Assembly: GCA_003427395.1 (NCBI GenBank)
Contig: BFEA01000071.1
Location: forward strand, 1,681,227-1,705,328
Source of the DNA: Chara braunii
Taxonomy: Eukaryota > Streptophyta > Charophyceae > Charales > Characeae
Reading direction: 5' to 3'
DNA length: 24,102 nucleotides
Positions 1 through 9,270 of this stretch are shown piece after piece. The position numbers and the translations under genes are program-made. Numbering within the stretch: position 1 is the first letter of the stretch; every line of letters begins with the position of its first letter. Below the pieces are notes generated by a model. The model made no database searches. It was not told the origin of the DNA and saw nothing but the letters and a program-made list of their open reading frames with translations.

Positions 1-268
1 AAACTGCTTATATTTGGAGAGCCTTCCCCTTAACAATGTACCACAACAGCAGCCTCTGCCTCTCTGTTTCTTCTTGTTCATTCACTCCTCCCCCCACCCC
101 CCCCTCTCCCTCCTCGCCCCCTCCTCGCCCCCTACCTACCAATTTCTGTTGTTGGTTGACATTATGTTTCGTAGTTTCTTTCTCTGAAAAGTTTCAGCTT
201 TGGTTTCTGCTTCTGTGGTACGATGCAGTGGAATGAGACAAGCTACTAAGATTGCAGGAATTCTGTTT

Positions 269-361
269 TGCAGGCTGGCGTTGTCGGAGTGGGCGACATC
301 ATCGTTGGGGTTCATGGGCGGAATCCATTGGCTGAGCACATGGAGATTGATCCCCTTCCTT
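269..361 (+). other. Possible exon within the palindrome arm
   Basis: TTCTGTTTTGCAG ends at about 268 and resembles a plant 3' splice site, with a pyrimidine run followed by CAG. The next frame reads AGVVGVGDIIVGVHG and NPLAEHMEIDPLP before a TGA. The composition is protein-like and not low complexity. I do not recognise the family. An identical copy lies inverted at 796-888. No coding potential was computed, so this is only suggestive. It could also be a chance open stretch. Confidence 0.22.
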
Positions 362-547
362 GATGTGCTTGCGATTCAAGTTCGAGAAGACTTCTCTTCC
401 CCCAGAACCACCCCCCCCCCCCTGCCCCAGAAGGTCCTTATGGTCGCGGCTCCAGATCCATTCTGGGGACTCAGTGGGGAGAATCAGTCCGGTTCCTTTT
501 CGACCAGCAAGCTATAGGAAAATCCTCCTTATCAACAAGGATGCCTT

Positions 548-548
<1 letters not shown>

Positions 549-608
<60 letters not shown>
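549..608. repeat. (TA)n microsatellite at the palindrome centre
   Basis: An uninterrupted TA dinucleotide run of about 58 bases, bounded by G at 549 and C at 608. It is the hinge of the palindrome and would fold back on itself. Confidence 0.97.
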
Positions 609-609
<1 letters not shown>

Positions 610-1413
610 AAGGCATCCTTGTTGATAAGGAGGATTTTCCTATAGCTTGCTGGTCGAAAAGGAACCGGACTGATTCTCCCCACTGAGTCCCCAGAATGGA
701 TCTGGAGCCGCGACCATAAGGACCTTCTGGGGCAGGGGGGGGGGGGTGGTTCTGGGGGAAGAGAAGTCTTCTCGAACTTGAATCGCAAGCACATCAAGGA
801 AGGGGATCAATCTCCATGTGCTCAGCCAATGGATTCCGCCCATGAACCCCAACGATGATGTCGCCCACTCCGACAACGCCAGCCTGCAAAACAGAATTCC
901 TGCAATCTTAGTAGCTTGTCTCATTCCACTGCATCGTACCACAGAAGCAGAAACCAAAGCTGAAACTTTTCAGAGAAAGAAACTACGAAACATAATGTCA
1001 ACCAACAACAGAAATTGGTAGGTAGGGGGCGAGGAGGGGGCGAGGAGGGAGAGGGGGGGGTGGGGGGAGGAGTGAATGAACAAGAAGAAACAGAGAGGCA
1101 GAGGCTGCTGTTGTGGTACATTGTTAAGGGGAAGGCTCTCCAAATATAAGCAGTTTTTCTTTTGGAACAACGCTGTCTGCTTCCCGCCATTCGTTACTGC
1201 ATGTGCAGTTGAACGATTGAAATAGTAGATACTAGATACAAAGCGTACATAATATGTTCAGATCCCGACCCAACAGCAAGTGCCCCCCCCCCAACCCTCC
1301 TCCCTAGGAACCTAAACAAACCACCAGCGAAAAAACTACAGCCAGAGGTTATGAAGATAGAACAGTACCCTGTCATCCGATCTCGAAATGCTCTCCTCCA
1401 GCGCATCGGAAAA

Positions 1414-1645
1414 AAGAGGCTTGGAGGTACTGGTGGTGGTGGCTTAAACCACCAGTGCACGCGGGCCTGGCGGCGCCGCACTGCGTCCCAAGCTTTGCCA
1501 AACCGCAAGCAGTGCACTTTTTCTCTTTTTGGCTGGCGCTGCCAGTCATTGTGGTCCGGTAGGCCCGAGCCTCCAAAATTTTAGGAGTAGGACATGAAGA
1601 AATCTTGCAAGGCTGGGGCCATGTACTGGCAGTTTAAGCACCCCA
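1414..1645 (-). repeat. Diverged inverted repeat, left arm
   Basis: The reverse complement of this block matches 2122-2345 at very roughly 70 percent by eye. Shared landmarks are GGCTCGGGCCTACCGGACC, an AAAGCTTGG block, and GTGTACTAGCAGTTTAAG against CATGTACTGGCAGTTTAAG. The spacer 1646-2121 shows nothing I recognise. A partial third copy, in the same orientation as this arm, lies at about 2410-2500 around GCCGTGTACTAGCGGTTT. This may be an old fold-back element or rearranged LTR U3 sequence. Short open frames in it look fortuitous. Confidence 0.7.
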
Positions 1646-2121
1646 CACCATGGGGCGTAACCGGCACTTTGAAGCTCACTATGATGTCTAGTCACAAAGC
1701 GTCAGTCGAATCCATTGAGTGGATCAGAATGGGGAGAACTCGATGCCAAAGGTGGGGGAGAACTTCAGGCCGAAGTGCAAACAGGCAAGGACCTATTCCA
1801 CTACCAACCTTGATGATGTATGCCGACTCTGCAATTTCCGTGATGTGTATTCACCAAAACACAACTCTACAGGAACAAACGGTGACTGTAACCGACTGTT
1901 TCCTTGCGTTTTCACTGACTCACCAGCAGCAGCCTGGACTTCGGCAGTCTCCCCAGGATGCATCGGCTGATGGATGGTTAAGGAGCAGTAACTAGTCATC
2001 GCCACCTTGCCCAAAAGTTTGCGATACCCTTGAGAAAAGTGGTAGAAATTTTGAACCTGAACTTACTCAAGGGTTTTGCCGGTGGAAAGGAACCGAACTG
2101 ACGCTAAGCAGAATAGAAGAA

Positions 2122-2345
2122 GCTAGGCTTAAACTGCTAGTACACGGCCCCATCCTCGGAGAAAAATGTCCGTCGCCTACTGCGAAAATTTTGCGGCTCG
2201 GGCCTACCGGACCACAATGGCTGGCGGCACGAGCCAAAAAAGAAAAGAAGTGCGCCGCTGGCAGTTCTGGAAAGCTTGGCGGACAGTGCAGCGCCTCCAG
2301 GCCCGGGTGTATTCGTGGTTTAAAGCACCAGTACACCACATATCG
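2122..2345 (+). repeat. Diverged inverted repeat, right arm
   Basis: Partner of 1414-1645 in opposite orientation. It starts near the AAACTGCTAGTACACGGCC block and ends near the GTGGTTTAAAGCACC block. It sits about 180 bases before the target site of the solo LTR at 2533. Confidence 0.7.
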
Positions 2346-2616
2346 GCCCGCGGGTGTCAGCATGAAACCCGCACCACTTAGGAGGCCGCTGATTTTTTTT
2401 TTCGACGGCGGGCCTGGCCGTGCGGCGCCTCTGAGTTTTGCTTGTGGCGACAAAAACTTTCTGCAAGGCCGGGCCGTGTACTAGCGGTTTACAAGGGCCT
2501 GTTTTTCTGGCAAAAACAAAGAAGTGTTCAACTGTTACATACTTCAATGAGTATGGGCAGAACCAAAGATCAACCAATGTAGGATGAGCATATATGCAGC
2601 GGAAGTCTGATAAATG

Positions 2617-2658
2617 GACTGACTCACATAGACTGACTCACATAGACTGACTCACATA
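2617..2658. repeat. 14-base tandem repeat, 3 copies
   Basis: Three exact head-to-tail copies of GACTGACTCACATA start at 2617, 2631 and 2645, inside the solo LTR. Confidence 0.95.
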
Positions 2659-2791
2659 GCATCACTCCACACACATACAATCGTGAGATGGTGGGGTCTG
2701 GGCCAAGCATGGACGATGCCCAGATCCCGTACACACATACACAGATGAAAGGTGCGAGGAGAGACGAAGGAGGTGGGGGAGGTAGACAGCA

Positions 2792-2855
2792 CCGATAGGT
2801 CACCGAGATAGAATCCGATAGGTCACCGAGATAGAATCCGATAGGTCACCGATAT
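2792..2855. repeat. 23-base tandem repeat, nearly 3 copies
   Basis: Units beginning CCGATAGGTCACCGAGATAG start at 2792, 2815 and 2838. The last is cut short with one change (GATATGG). Inside the solo LTR. Confidence 0.95.
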
Positions 2856-3069
2856 GGTAGTCCAAAATGTCATCCAACAAGATCAAAATGTCGAGGACAA
2901 TCAGTCACCAATGTCGGAGATACAGAGTCCAAATGTAACCGGTGTCCGAACTGTGATGCCGCCAAGTATCAACCCCAACAATCTCCAAGTCTCCAATCCG
3001 GTAAGTACCACAGTCTCATACCACCGAAGTCCAACACTGATCTCTGTCCAACTAGTATAAGTCTCCAAT

Positions 3070-3212
3070 CTGAACAAGAAGAAGAAGAAGAAGAAGAAGG
3101 AGAAGAAGAAGAAGATGGAGTCTGAAGAGAAGAAGAAGAAGAAGAAGAAGAAGAAGAAGAAGAAGAAGAAGAAGAAGATGGGAGCCGAGGAGGAGAGAGA
3201 GAGAGAGGGGAC
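3070..3212. repeat. GAA/GA polypurine microsatellite
   Basis: Nearly pure purine on the plus strand, mostly (GAA)n with GGA and ATGGAG interruptions, then a short (GA)n. It lies inside the solo LTR. Predicted Lys/Glu-rich frames here are artefacts of the repeat. Confidence 0.95.
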
Positions 3213-3255
3213 TGGCGAGGGGAGGGAGGAGTGACCTCCGACTCCCGATACCTCA

Positions 3256-3271
3256 GGCGGCTATGGCCGCC
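3256..3271 (-). other. CAUA-loop hairpin in solo LTR
   Basis: The sense (minus) strand reads GGCGGC-CATA-GCCGCC, a perfect 6-bp stem with a CAUA tetraloop. It belongs to a set of nine such hairpins in the LTRs of this window. Function unknown. Confidence 0.6.
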
Positions 3272-3413
3272 GGTACACTCCGTCGCCGCTGCTGCTGCTC
3301 CCTTGCTGCTGCTGCGCTAATACTGCGCTGCGCTGCTCCTCGCTCCTGCGCTAAACATAGCGCCAGCGCTGTATCGCGCTGTACCATACCGTACCGGTAG
3401 AATGCCGGTAGGT

Positions 3414-3560
3414 CGATGCCTTCGAAGTGAGGCCGGGCCCAAAGACGAAATGTCGTTTGGGCCTGGTCCGTAATCGGGTCCAAGTCGTGGCCTTTCGGCC
3501 TGTTATCCCCCAAGGTCGGGCCTTTAAGCCCTGATGTGTCCCTCTAGCCCTAAGTCGGGT
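3414..3560. repeat. Array of short palindromes in U3 of the solo LTR
   Basis: Successive hairpin-forming units include GGCCTTTCGGCC, GGGCCTTTAAGCCC and GGGTCCGGTAGGACCC, preceded by related AAGTCGGG or AAGGTCGGG phrases. The units are irregular (roughly 35-50 bases), so this is a degenerate tandem array of palindromes. It sits next to the U3 terminus, as does the comparable array at 8387-8612. Confidence 0.6.
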
Positions 3561-3599
3561 CCGGTAGGACCCGTGTGGCGTCGAAGATGTAACATCAAC

Positions 3600-3944
3600 T
3601 ATACTCACGCCAACCCTGCAATCCTAGCAGACTGTCTAGTTCAGCCCCCCGTTGACAATAATAATGGTAGTGAGTTCAGGAAACTAACGTCTTCCCCCGA
3701 ATAGAGCGCCCGCCGCCCGGTCCTTATAGCTGCATTTGGGGCAACTTTCAGCCCAGATGCAGCGATAATGACCAGCCCTTGTATTGGGGTGAAGACCATA
3801 GCCCATCACGGCCATAAACACCCAGTCAGCCACTGACAACCAGTGGCATAACCACTAGCATGGTCCCGACCCTAGCTGCATCACTCCAACTCCACGGAGC
3901 ATTAGCAAGGTTGTATGAGTGGTGTATTTGCGAAATATGGCTCC
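3600..3944. other. Stretch without recognised features
   Basis: Non-coding. I see no tandem repeat, no tRNA boxes and no long open frame. If the downstream segment at 3961 is a 3' LTR, this could be the non-coding tail of that element, interrupted upstream by the solo LTR. Confidence 0.4.
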
Positions 3945-3945
3945 A

Positions 3946-4200
3946 CAAAAAAGGGGTGACTGTGACATCCTGTTTTGTCCAACTTTCGCCAACTAAGTCA
4001 TGTGAAGGAATGTGTCCTCATGGGGCCCTGGACAACATGCATATGTTCTGGACTGTGGCCCCCATCAAGCCTCGTGCCCGCCCTAGGTGAAGGCGGGCCT
4101 GAATATCCACGAGAGGCCCTTATCTCGGCATTTTCCAATGTGGGTCTCAGACAGTTGCTGCACGCCAGTTGGTTGCGCCCTGGGCTATTCCAGAAGAAGC
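3946..4200 (+). mobile_element. PPT-like tract and 5' part of an LTR
   Basis: A purine run AAAAAAGGGG is followed after a few bases by TGTGACATCCTG at 3961. The next 200 bases align with the minus-strand LTR that starts at 22810 (TGTCATACC). Shared blocks are TGGCCCC, GTGCCCGCCCTA and GAAGGCGGGCCTGAATAT. Two copies homologous from a TG terminus identify an LTR U3 start. A purine tract just before it suggests a 3' LTR. Similarity fades after about 4180 and I cannot place the 3' end. Confidence 0.6.
4076..4098 (+). other. Conserved U3 hairpin
   Basis: GCCCGCC (4076-4082) pairs with GGCGGGC (4092-4098) around a 9-base loop. The same 7-bp stem occurs at the equivalent place in the LTR at 22676-22698, although flanking bases differ. 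Confidence 0.6.
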
Positions 4201-4867
4201 ACTCCCTACTAGCCTCTAAGAGACTTACCCTTTTCTTTTCTTTTTCTTATAAGGTTGTGAGGGTGTCGGGGGGAGTGTCAAGGGAGGATGTCTGGTAGGA
4301 GACCAGACACACCGAGTTCAGCCTACCTTACCATTGCAGTGAACCCACCCACACTCATAAGACACTCAAGCACAAAGCTCTCGACCTCGACCACAGACAT
4401 GGGGGGTGTCGACCAAGATCGGTGCTTCTTGATCACTGGCACAGGGTGCGCTGTACTCGAACTCAGGGTTCGGGGAATCCCACGGCAACCTGCCAGGAGG
4501 CAATCACGCACCACTATCGCCTGTCACCTGAGGGACTTGCCGTAGGGCCTGCTAGGAGGATAACGTGTTGTGTCCTCCCCCCCCAGCTCTCCCCAAGTGA
4601 CCTTAACCCCTCCCCAGGCCATCCCCCCATGAATCCACACAACTCAAGGGGGGTGTACAAGTGGCCATGTCAGTCGACGCCCTCCGACGCGAGAGCGCGC
4701 ACAGGATCCCACAGAACAGATCCCTCTACAGAACGGATCTGTGGTGCCTGACGCGTCGATCGATCGGCACTGGTGCTCCGCCACTGAGCATAAGGCCACT
4801 TGCATACCCGGTTTGTCCCTGGCCTGCCTCGGTCGATGCCCACCGGCCGCGTGCGTAAACTTGAGGG
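4200..4867. other. Stretch without recognised features
   Basis: Probably continuing LTR or other repeat debris. Open frames on both strands have no recognisable motifs. A phrase TCGAACTCAGGGTTCG near 4458 is faintly tRNA-like but lacks a convincing partner box. Confidence 0.35.
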
Positions 4868-4947
4868 TTCGAGAATTCGAACCCACAACCTCAGACCACA
4901 ATGCGCCTTCAATACCGGTGCTCTAACCACAGAGCTACGGTCCTGAA
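4868..4947 (-). repeat. tRNA-derived SINE head or tRNA pseudogene
   Basis: The minus strand reads GTAGCTCTGTGGTTAGAGCACC, a near match to a pol III A box with the D-arm pairing GCTC/GAGC. About 45 bases later comes TGTGGGTTCGAATTC, a near match to the B box and T-loop. The spacing suits a tRNA. The anticodon stem and acceptor stem do not pair well, so it is not a functional tRNA. GGGTTCGA and TCGAACCC also form a hairpin at 4865-4884. No clear A-rich tail is visible. Confidence 0.55.
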
Positions 4948-5200
4948 CTTACCATTGTGCCCCTGTACTCTCCAGGTTTGGAGTTTGTCTCCAAGACTTA
5001 CCTTTCTGACCTCTGCACCAAATTCCAGTCCTACCCTTCCAAGTTTCCAGATCTGTAGGTAAGCCCGTTTCCGAGACTCGGATCAGAACACAGGTCCACA
5101 GGGTTAGCAGAACTCAGCAGGCACATGCACAAAGAGTCAAAGACACACAGGAAACCTCAGCAAAAAAATTGTGGGCAAACACTGAACATGCAGAATTCCT
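4948..5200. other. Stretch without recognised features
   Basis: Non-coding and slightly CA/AG-rich. GTAGGTAAGCCC near 5055 resembles a 5' splice site, but nothing else supports an exon. Confidence 0.3.
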
Positions 5201-5724
5201 AGAATAATTATCATTGGAGTTCAAATAATGGGGCTGCTTTCTCTTTCTTTGTTTTCTTTTTTGTGGGTCAAGGTATATGCCACGGCCTGTACCGCCACCA
5301 CCATCATCATCGTCACCAAGTTTGCAGTTCTTTTCTTTTCTTTTCCTTTCCCTTTAGGTTTCTGTTCCTTTTCCCATGTGCACACTCCCTCACTCACTAA
5401 CCCACTTGCTTAATTAATTTATTTCTACACTTCTTGCAATCGGACTCGCTCTCTTCTTCACTTCGCATACATGTAAACAGATGGCAATTCACACTGGCGC
5501 CAAGCGCCCACTCACAGCTCAGAGATATGGAACCCGAGAACACAGTTCAGATGCAAACTCGCTTCAACAGGCTATGGCGCATCAGCGCCTGTACATCCCA
5601 ACTCTCGTCGCTGTGTCCAACACCACTGTTCACACATACTCAACTCTGGATCACCCTGAATACCCCACATGAGTTCACTGTATCACACACCCGTACACAC
5701 ACAGTAACACCTAACACTATCTAT

Positions 5725-5740
5725 GGCAGCTATGGCCGCC
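5725..5740 (-). other. CAUA-loop hairpin with a G-U pair
   Basis: The sense strand reads GGCGGC-CATA-GCTGCC. It pairs fully as RNA only if one G-U wobble is allowed. The antisense RNA would have an A-C mismatch there, which favours the minus strand as the RNA that matters. Confidence 0.5.
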
Positions 5741-5758
5741 AACTACCACTAACTACAA

Positions 5759-5772
5759 GCAGCTATGGCTGC
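5759..5772 (-). other. CAUA-loop hairpin
   Basis: GCAGC-CATA-GCTGC on the minus strand, with a 5-bp perfect stem, 18 bases from its neighbour at 5725-5740. Confidence 0.5.
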
Positions 5773-5894
5773 ACTCATCTCCACCTCAGCCCTCTTCGAC
5801 TTCAGGCCTCTGCAGACCACCTCGCACAAGACGCCAGGGCAGCGCTTCCGCATGGCTCACGCAGGCATCAATGAATGGCTGGACGCTGCCTCTT

Positions 5895-5902
5895 GATTTA
5901 TA
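5895..5902 (-). promoter_or_regulatory. TATA-like box of the LTR
   Basis: TATAAATC on the minus strand, about 660 bases after the U3 start and upstream of the CAUA hairpins, as expected for an LTR promoter. Confidence 0.4.
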
Positions 5903-6125
5903 CTACTGTAAGTCGTTGGTCTGCCCTTTTCCACCGGGCCCATGGTGCACAGTCCCTCATGGTACTTGCTGACTGTACAAAGTGAGACTGGGACTGGGTA
6001 CCGCTGACTAAGCGAAGTTGGACTCACCACTTGCCCACTTGCCTCTGGTCTGCTGTGTAAAACGTGAGAAGAACTTGAAAGGCCACTTCCGGACCTTCCG
6101 GAAGTTTTCGGACTTGGCTTTTCAA

Positions 6126-6187
6126 GACTGTAGCAGCTACGACCTTGACCTTTCAGGACTGTGGCAGCTACGACCTTGACCTTTCAG
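6126..6187. repeat. 31-base tandem duplication
   Basis: Two near-identical units starting GACTGT(A/G)GCAGCTACGACC begin at 6126 and 6157. A degenerate third follows. They lie in the U3 part of the LTR. Confidence 0.85.
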
Positions 6188-6344
6188 AACTACAAACAAC
6201 TATGACCCCAATGCAGTTATGACCCCTACTTCAACAGGTCTAAGGTTCAAGACCCGACAACTACTCAGACCTACGACAGACAACTTTCAGCTACTAACAC
6301 AGGTCACGGGTTCAAGACTCACAGGGTCGACTTGATACTGTACA

Positions 6345-6368
6345 CAGGTAAGGTAAGGTAAGGTGAGG
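6345..6368. repeat. Five-base tandem repeat (GGTAA)n
   Basis: AGGTAAGGTAAGGTAAGGTGAGGT, a short run that also creates several GTAAG phrases. Confidence 0.85.
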
Positions 6369-6573
6369 TCTAGGGATCGAGACCTGGGATCCACATCTGT
6401 GTCTGCAAAAAGGTGAAAACCGTTTCACTTCTAGTAGATTTTCATTTATTTATTTCTTAAATTCTCCAATGGAGGGCACACAAAAAAAGCTCGGGGGGGG
6501 GGGAGAGGGGTTCAGAAAGGAGAGGGGTGGGTTTCCTCATACCCTTGAGTTCATCAGGTGTAACAAGTATGTA

Positions 6574-6600
6574 TGATATCCCCTCTCTTGAGCTACTTCG
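6574..6600 (-). other. Possible polypurine tract
   Basis: The minus strand reads GCTCAAGAGAGGGGATA, matching in layout the main element's PPT (GCTCTTGAGGGGGGGATA). It ends about a dozen bases before TGTTACACC. The offset is larger than usual, so the assignment is tentative. Confidence 0.35.
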
Positions 6601-6651
6601 TTCCGGTCCAGCTCCACAAGTGCCTGCTTTTGTCAGAGAAACAGGAGCATG

Positions 6652-6780
6652 ATTGGTTGATTGATTACTCGATGCAAGTTGATTGGTTGATTAATTGGTT
6701 GACAGTTTGATTAACCCCCAAATGGGTAAAAACTTCTAAAAAGTACTAACAACTTGTAAAAAGTACTAAAAACTTACTAA
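6652..6780. repeat. Two adjacent simple repeats
   Basis: 6652-6714 is an irregular run of GATT and GGTT units. 6731-6780 holds 20-base units starting AACTTCTAAA, AACTTGTAAA and AACTTACTAA at 6731, 6751 and 6771. Confidence 0.8.
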
Positions 6781-6913
6781 GAACCCAGGACGTCTGTTGG
6801 AAAAAGGAAAAACAAGGGGTGTGCTGCCCACACCATTGCCATTCTCTTATCAGTTTAATGAACATGCATCACACATCGCTAAAAACAACCAACAAATAAT
6901 GGCAGTGCTATAG

Positions 6914-7245
6914 AGAAGGCCACATCCCATGGTCTGTTCCAGCTGGTTTAAACTTTAAAAGTTAAAATCATGGGTTGCTGACTGGTTAGAGCATGTTCCA
7001 GCTGGGGGCAGAAAACACACAGGTGGTCCCTTCCATCCCATGATCTGTTCGAGCTGGTTTGAACCATGGTCTGTTGCCATGTCTTACTTATACCCCACGG
7101 TTTGTTTGAGCTTGTTGAAACATGGGGCTCTCGTTCTAATTGGCGGTGTGTGCCATGTGTGTGTGTGCAGTGGAGGGAGGAGGAGCAGGGGAGCTACTAC
7201 GGTGCTTCTGTACTATACCCCGTGGTGTACAAAGATGGACATATG
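6914..7245 (+). repeat. Dispersed repeat, copy 1 (about 330 bases)
   Basis: About 93-95 percent identical by eye to 8635-8964 in the same orientation, from AGAAGGCCACATCCCATGG to GTGTACAAAGATGGACAT. Differences are scattered substitutions plus length change in a GT run. From 7171 the frame reads WREEEQGSYYGASVLY and stays open past the end of similarity. I cannot name the family. GGTTAGAGCATG near 6984 recalls a tRNA A box, but no B box follows at a suitable distance. Confidence 0.9.
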
Positions 7246-7534
7246 CCCAGTTGGGCGATGTATATATATAGCCAAGGATCCGCAATGTGATAAAAAGGAC
7301 TGAATGGACAATGCAGTGTTAGTGGAATCTCAACAAGCAGTGTACATCCTGATACATACAAAATGGCACCTTGTAGCGCAGTGGAAGACTTAGATATAAG
7401 CCCTGACCTGACCGGGACTGACCTCTCTCACGTAGTACCAGACAGCGTAGCGGAATACTAGAATACCAAGGATTAGCCCAATCAATGTTGCAATCCAGAC
7501 CAAACATACATCATCCTCATCATAAGGTGTGAAG
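7246..7534. other. Stretch without recognised features
   Basis: Between the repeat copy and the LTR. It holds a short (TA)n near 7260 and a phrase TAGCGCAGTGG at about 7374 that fits an A box but has no B box. Nothing else is seen. Confidence 0.35.
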
Positions 7535-7805
7535 TGGCCTGGCGCTACACACAGGAAGAATGCGCCAGGTCCAGACCATACACAGGCGAAGAGGAGGGGA
7601 TCAGACGAAGAAGAGGGGTGGAGATGGGAATGTCGTCAACACCAAGTCTTCGGTACAAGTCCCAGATAATCCCTCGTCAAATGTCTGAAGCCCAATGTCG
7701 AGTCTGGATCCAAATGTCACCAATCCCTCTCTCTCATAGTCTGCTGATGCAGTGAAGTCAGGTAGCGAGAGGGTGAGGGGGAGATGGTGGACTGAGAAGA
7801 GGAAG

Positions 7806-7810
<5 letters not shown>

Positions 7811-7889
<79 letters not shown>
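7811..7889. repeat. (CT)n microsatellite
   Basis: About 39 uninterrupted CT units. All open frames crossing it are artefacts. Confidence 0.98.
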
Positions 7890-7891
<2 letters not shown>

Positions 7892-7947
7892 GTGCCAGGT
7901 ACTAACCTGTGAAGATGTCACTGTGCTGAAGGTACCTCGATGACGAG

Positions 7948-7967
7948 CTGGAGCTATGGCGCTGCAG
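7948..7967 (-). other. CAUA-type hairpin, hexaloop form
   Basis: The sense strand reads CTGCAGC-GCCATA-GCTCCAG, a 7-position stem with one C-C mismatch and a loop ending in CATA. It follows the TATA box by about 230 bases. Confidence 0.45.
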
Positions 7968-8195
7968 GTAAGTCTCCCTGGCCTCCGCCCAATCTCTATC
8001 TCTCTCCAGTGCTACTCTAGCTCCTAATAGCGCCCAGCGCTGAAGACTACTGCTAACGCTACTACTACTACTGCCGCACTCCTCCAGAGTGCGCTGCTGC
8101 CAAATCCTGAAGACTACCTCCTGCCTCCCGAACTGCACGTGAAGTGCCTGGGAAGTCCCTATGAAAACTACCTCCAGCCTGCAGGGCAGGTCAGT

Positions 8196-8204
8196 CTTAT
8201 ATAG
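8196..8204 (-). promoter_or_regulatory. LTR TATA box
   Basis: CTATATAAG on the minus strand, about 430 bases from the U3 start. It fits the plant TATA consensus very well. Confidence 0.5.
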
Positions 8205-8386
8205 TGCTGGCCCGTCCAGGAGGCTGCTCTTGCCAATGCCAAAACGTGCCAGACCCTGGCGTTGAAGCTCAAACAATGGTTGTCTTGAAAACAGGCCCAA
8301 AATGGCCTGTGCTAAAACCCTGGTCTGGTGCCTAAGTTTCAGGGCAGGTCGATCTTATGAGTGCCTGGAAATGGCCCTCAGTTTCA

Positions 8387-8612
8387 GGCTGAAAAGACTC
8401 AGGGCCTGGAGGGCCCTGTTTTAGGCTGAAACGACACAGGGCCTGTAGGCCCTTGTCTTCAGGCTTTCAGGCTGAAACGACACAAGGCCTGTAGGCCCTT
8501 GTTTTCAGGCTTTTAGGCTGAAAACGACACAGGGCTTGTAGGCCCTCGTTTTCAGGCTTTTAGGCTGAAAACAACACAGGGCCTGAAAATGGCCCTCGTT
8601 TCAGGCGCTGCA
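8387..8612. repeat. 46-base tandem array of hairpins in U3
   Basis: GGCTGAAA units start at 8387, 8424, 8470, 8516 and 8563, with spacings 37, 46, 46 and 47. Each unit carries a GGGCC...GGCCC-type palindrome such as AGGGCCTGTAGGCCCT. The paired bases tend to be kept while the loop varies (TGTA, TGGA, TGAAAAT). This is an imperfect minisatellite of hairpins. Confidence 0.88.
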
Positions 8613-8634
8613 TGTTGCAGGCGCAGCATGTAAC

Positions 8635-8964
8635 AGAAGGCCACATCCCATGGTCTGTTCCAGCTGGTTTTACTTTAAAAGTTTAAATCATGGGTTGCTG
8701 ACTGGTTAGAGCATGTTCCAGCTGGGGGCAGAAAACACACAGGTGGTCCCTTCCATCCCATGATCTGTTCAAGCAGGTTTGAACCATGGTCTGTTGCCAT
8801 GTCTTACTTATACCCCACGGTTTGTTTGAGCTTGTTCAAACATAGGGCTCTCCTTCTAATTGGCGGTGTGTGCTCTGTGTGTATGCAGTGGAGGGAGGAG
8901 GAGCAGGGGAGCTACTACGGTGCTTCTGTACTATACTCCATGGTGTACAATGATGGACATCTGC
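8635..8964 (+). repeat. Dispersed repeat, copy 2
   Basis: Partner of 6914-7245. It begins at the base after the LTR terminus and ends near GTGTACAATGATGGACAT. Confidence 0.9.
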
Positions 8965-9077
8965 AACCCAAAAGCATGTTCCTGTACTTTCACAATGACC
9001 CGATGCATTTCTCAAAGGAGGCAGTGACAGGGCTGCTGGCCAGTTTGTCTATTAAAAAAAAAAGAGGTAGGCCTTAA
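8889..9077 (+). CDS. Unidentified open frame, possible exon
   Basis: An open frame follows TGTATGCAG, a possible splice acceptor without a clear pyrimidine tract. It reads WREEEQGSYYGASVLY, then NDGHLQPKSMFLYFHNDP, and ends in a basic KKKRGRP tail coded by an A-rich run before TAA. The first part is duplicated and still open in copy 1 at 7171, where substitutions keep the frame. I recognise no domain. It may be an exon of a transposon gene or chance. Confidence 0.2.
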   Translation, partial: WREEEQGSYYGASVLYSMVYNDGHLQPKSMFLYFHNDPMHFSKEAVTGLLASLSIKKKRGRP

Positions 9078-9265
9078 CTTAATTATGTTCATCTGATTCC
9101 ATCAGGATTCGAACCCATGTTCTGTTCGCTAACAGAGTTCCATGGGTGGACCATTCAAGCAGATGGGCTGGGTAGGGCTGTGCTGATGATGTTCTTCCTT
9201 AACTTTATTGTGTCCATCTGATGATTCCATCAGGATTTGAACCCACATTCTGTTTACAAGAGTGG
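9068..9265 (-). repeat. Paired tRNA-like repeats (SINE remnant)
   Basis: Two diverged copies, 9068-9135 and 9197-9265, share CCTTAACTT, CCATCTGAT and GATTCCATCAGGATT(C/T)GAACCCA. On the minus strand the first copy gives TGGGTTCGAATCC, an exact B box and T-loop. An A-box region upstream (GCTTGAATGG) and a CCATC/GATGG acceptor-like pairing are partly kept. The second copy has lost the B-box CG. These look like tRNA-derived repeat fragments rather than tRNA genes. Confidence 0.45.
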
Positions 9266-9270
9266 AATAC

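Larger units (their letters stand above)
1..1156. repeat. Perfect palindrome, two 578-base arms
   Basis: Every position i pairs with position 1157-i. The first bases AAACTGCTTATATTTGG return inverted at 1140-1156, and ATGCCTTTGA at 541-550 returns inverted at 607-616. Frames on the two strands translate identically, for example 200-517 (+) and 640-957 (-). Even the 12-base C run near 411 matches its G run near 735. There is no unpaired spacer, because the centre is a self-complementary (TA)n run. The palindrome reaches base 1, so it may extend beyond the window. A perfect palindrome with equal homopolymer lengths most often reflects a fold-back at a contig end. A very recent inverted duplication is the biological alternative. 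Confidence 0.97.
2533..3594 (-). mobile_element. Solo LTR with 5-base target duplication
   Basis: The segment begins TGTTACATACTTC and ends GAAGATGTAACA, a short terminal inverted repeat with the TG...CA ends of LTRs. It is flanked on both sides by TCAAC (2528-2532 and 3595-3599), the 5-base target duplication typical of Ty3/gypsy and copia integration. Its length of 1062 bases fits an LTR. No coding domain, PBS or PPT lies inside, so it is a solo LTR left after LTR-LTR recombination. I place it on the minus strand because its GGGCC hairpin array and CAUA hairpin follow the same order as in the minus-strand LTRs elsewhere in the window. Confidence 0.85.
5200..6565 (-). mobile_element. Minus-strand LTR, left end uncertain
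   Basis: The minus strand starts TGTTACACC at 6565, like the LTRs starting at 3594 and 8634 (TGTTACAT). A TATA-like TATAAATC lies at 5902-5895, two CAUA hairpins follow (5725 and 5759), and AATAAA lies at about 5423-5418. That is the LTR order U3-R-U5. Just upstream on the sense strand is GAGAGGGGATA within a context (GCTCAAGAG) resembling the main element's PPT, so this may be a 3' LTR. The end near 5200 is a guess, about 200 bases after the poly(A) signal. Confidence 0.5.
7535..8634 (-). mobile_element. Minus-strand LTR with TATA box, left end uncertain
   Basis: The minus strand starts TGTTACATGC at 8634, matching the solo LTR start TGTTACATC. CTATATAAG, a textbook plant TATA box, lies at 8204-8196, and a CAUA-type hairpin at 7967-7948. 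U3 would be about 430 bases and holds an array of hairpins. Base 8635 begins the second copy of the 330-base repeat, so the LTR abuts it exactly. A possible left boundary is 7535 (GAAG|TGG against ACA|GAAGG, a 4-base match), which is weak. No PBS is seen. Confidence 0.5.
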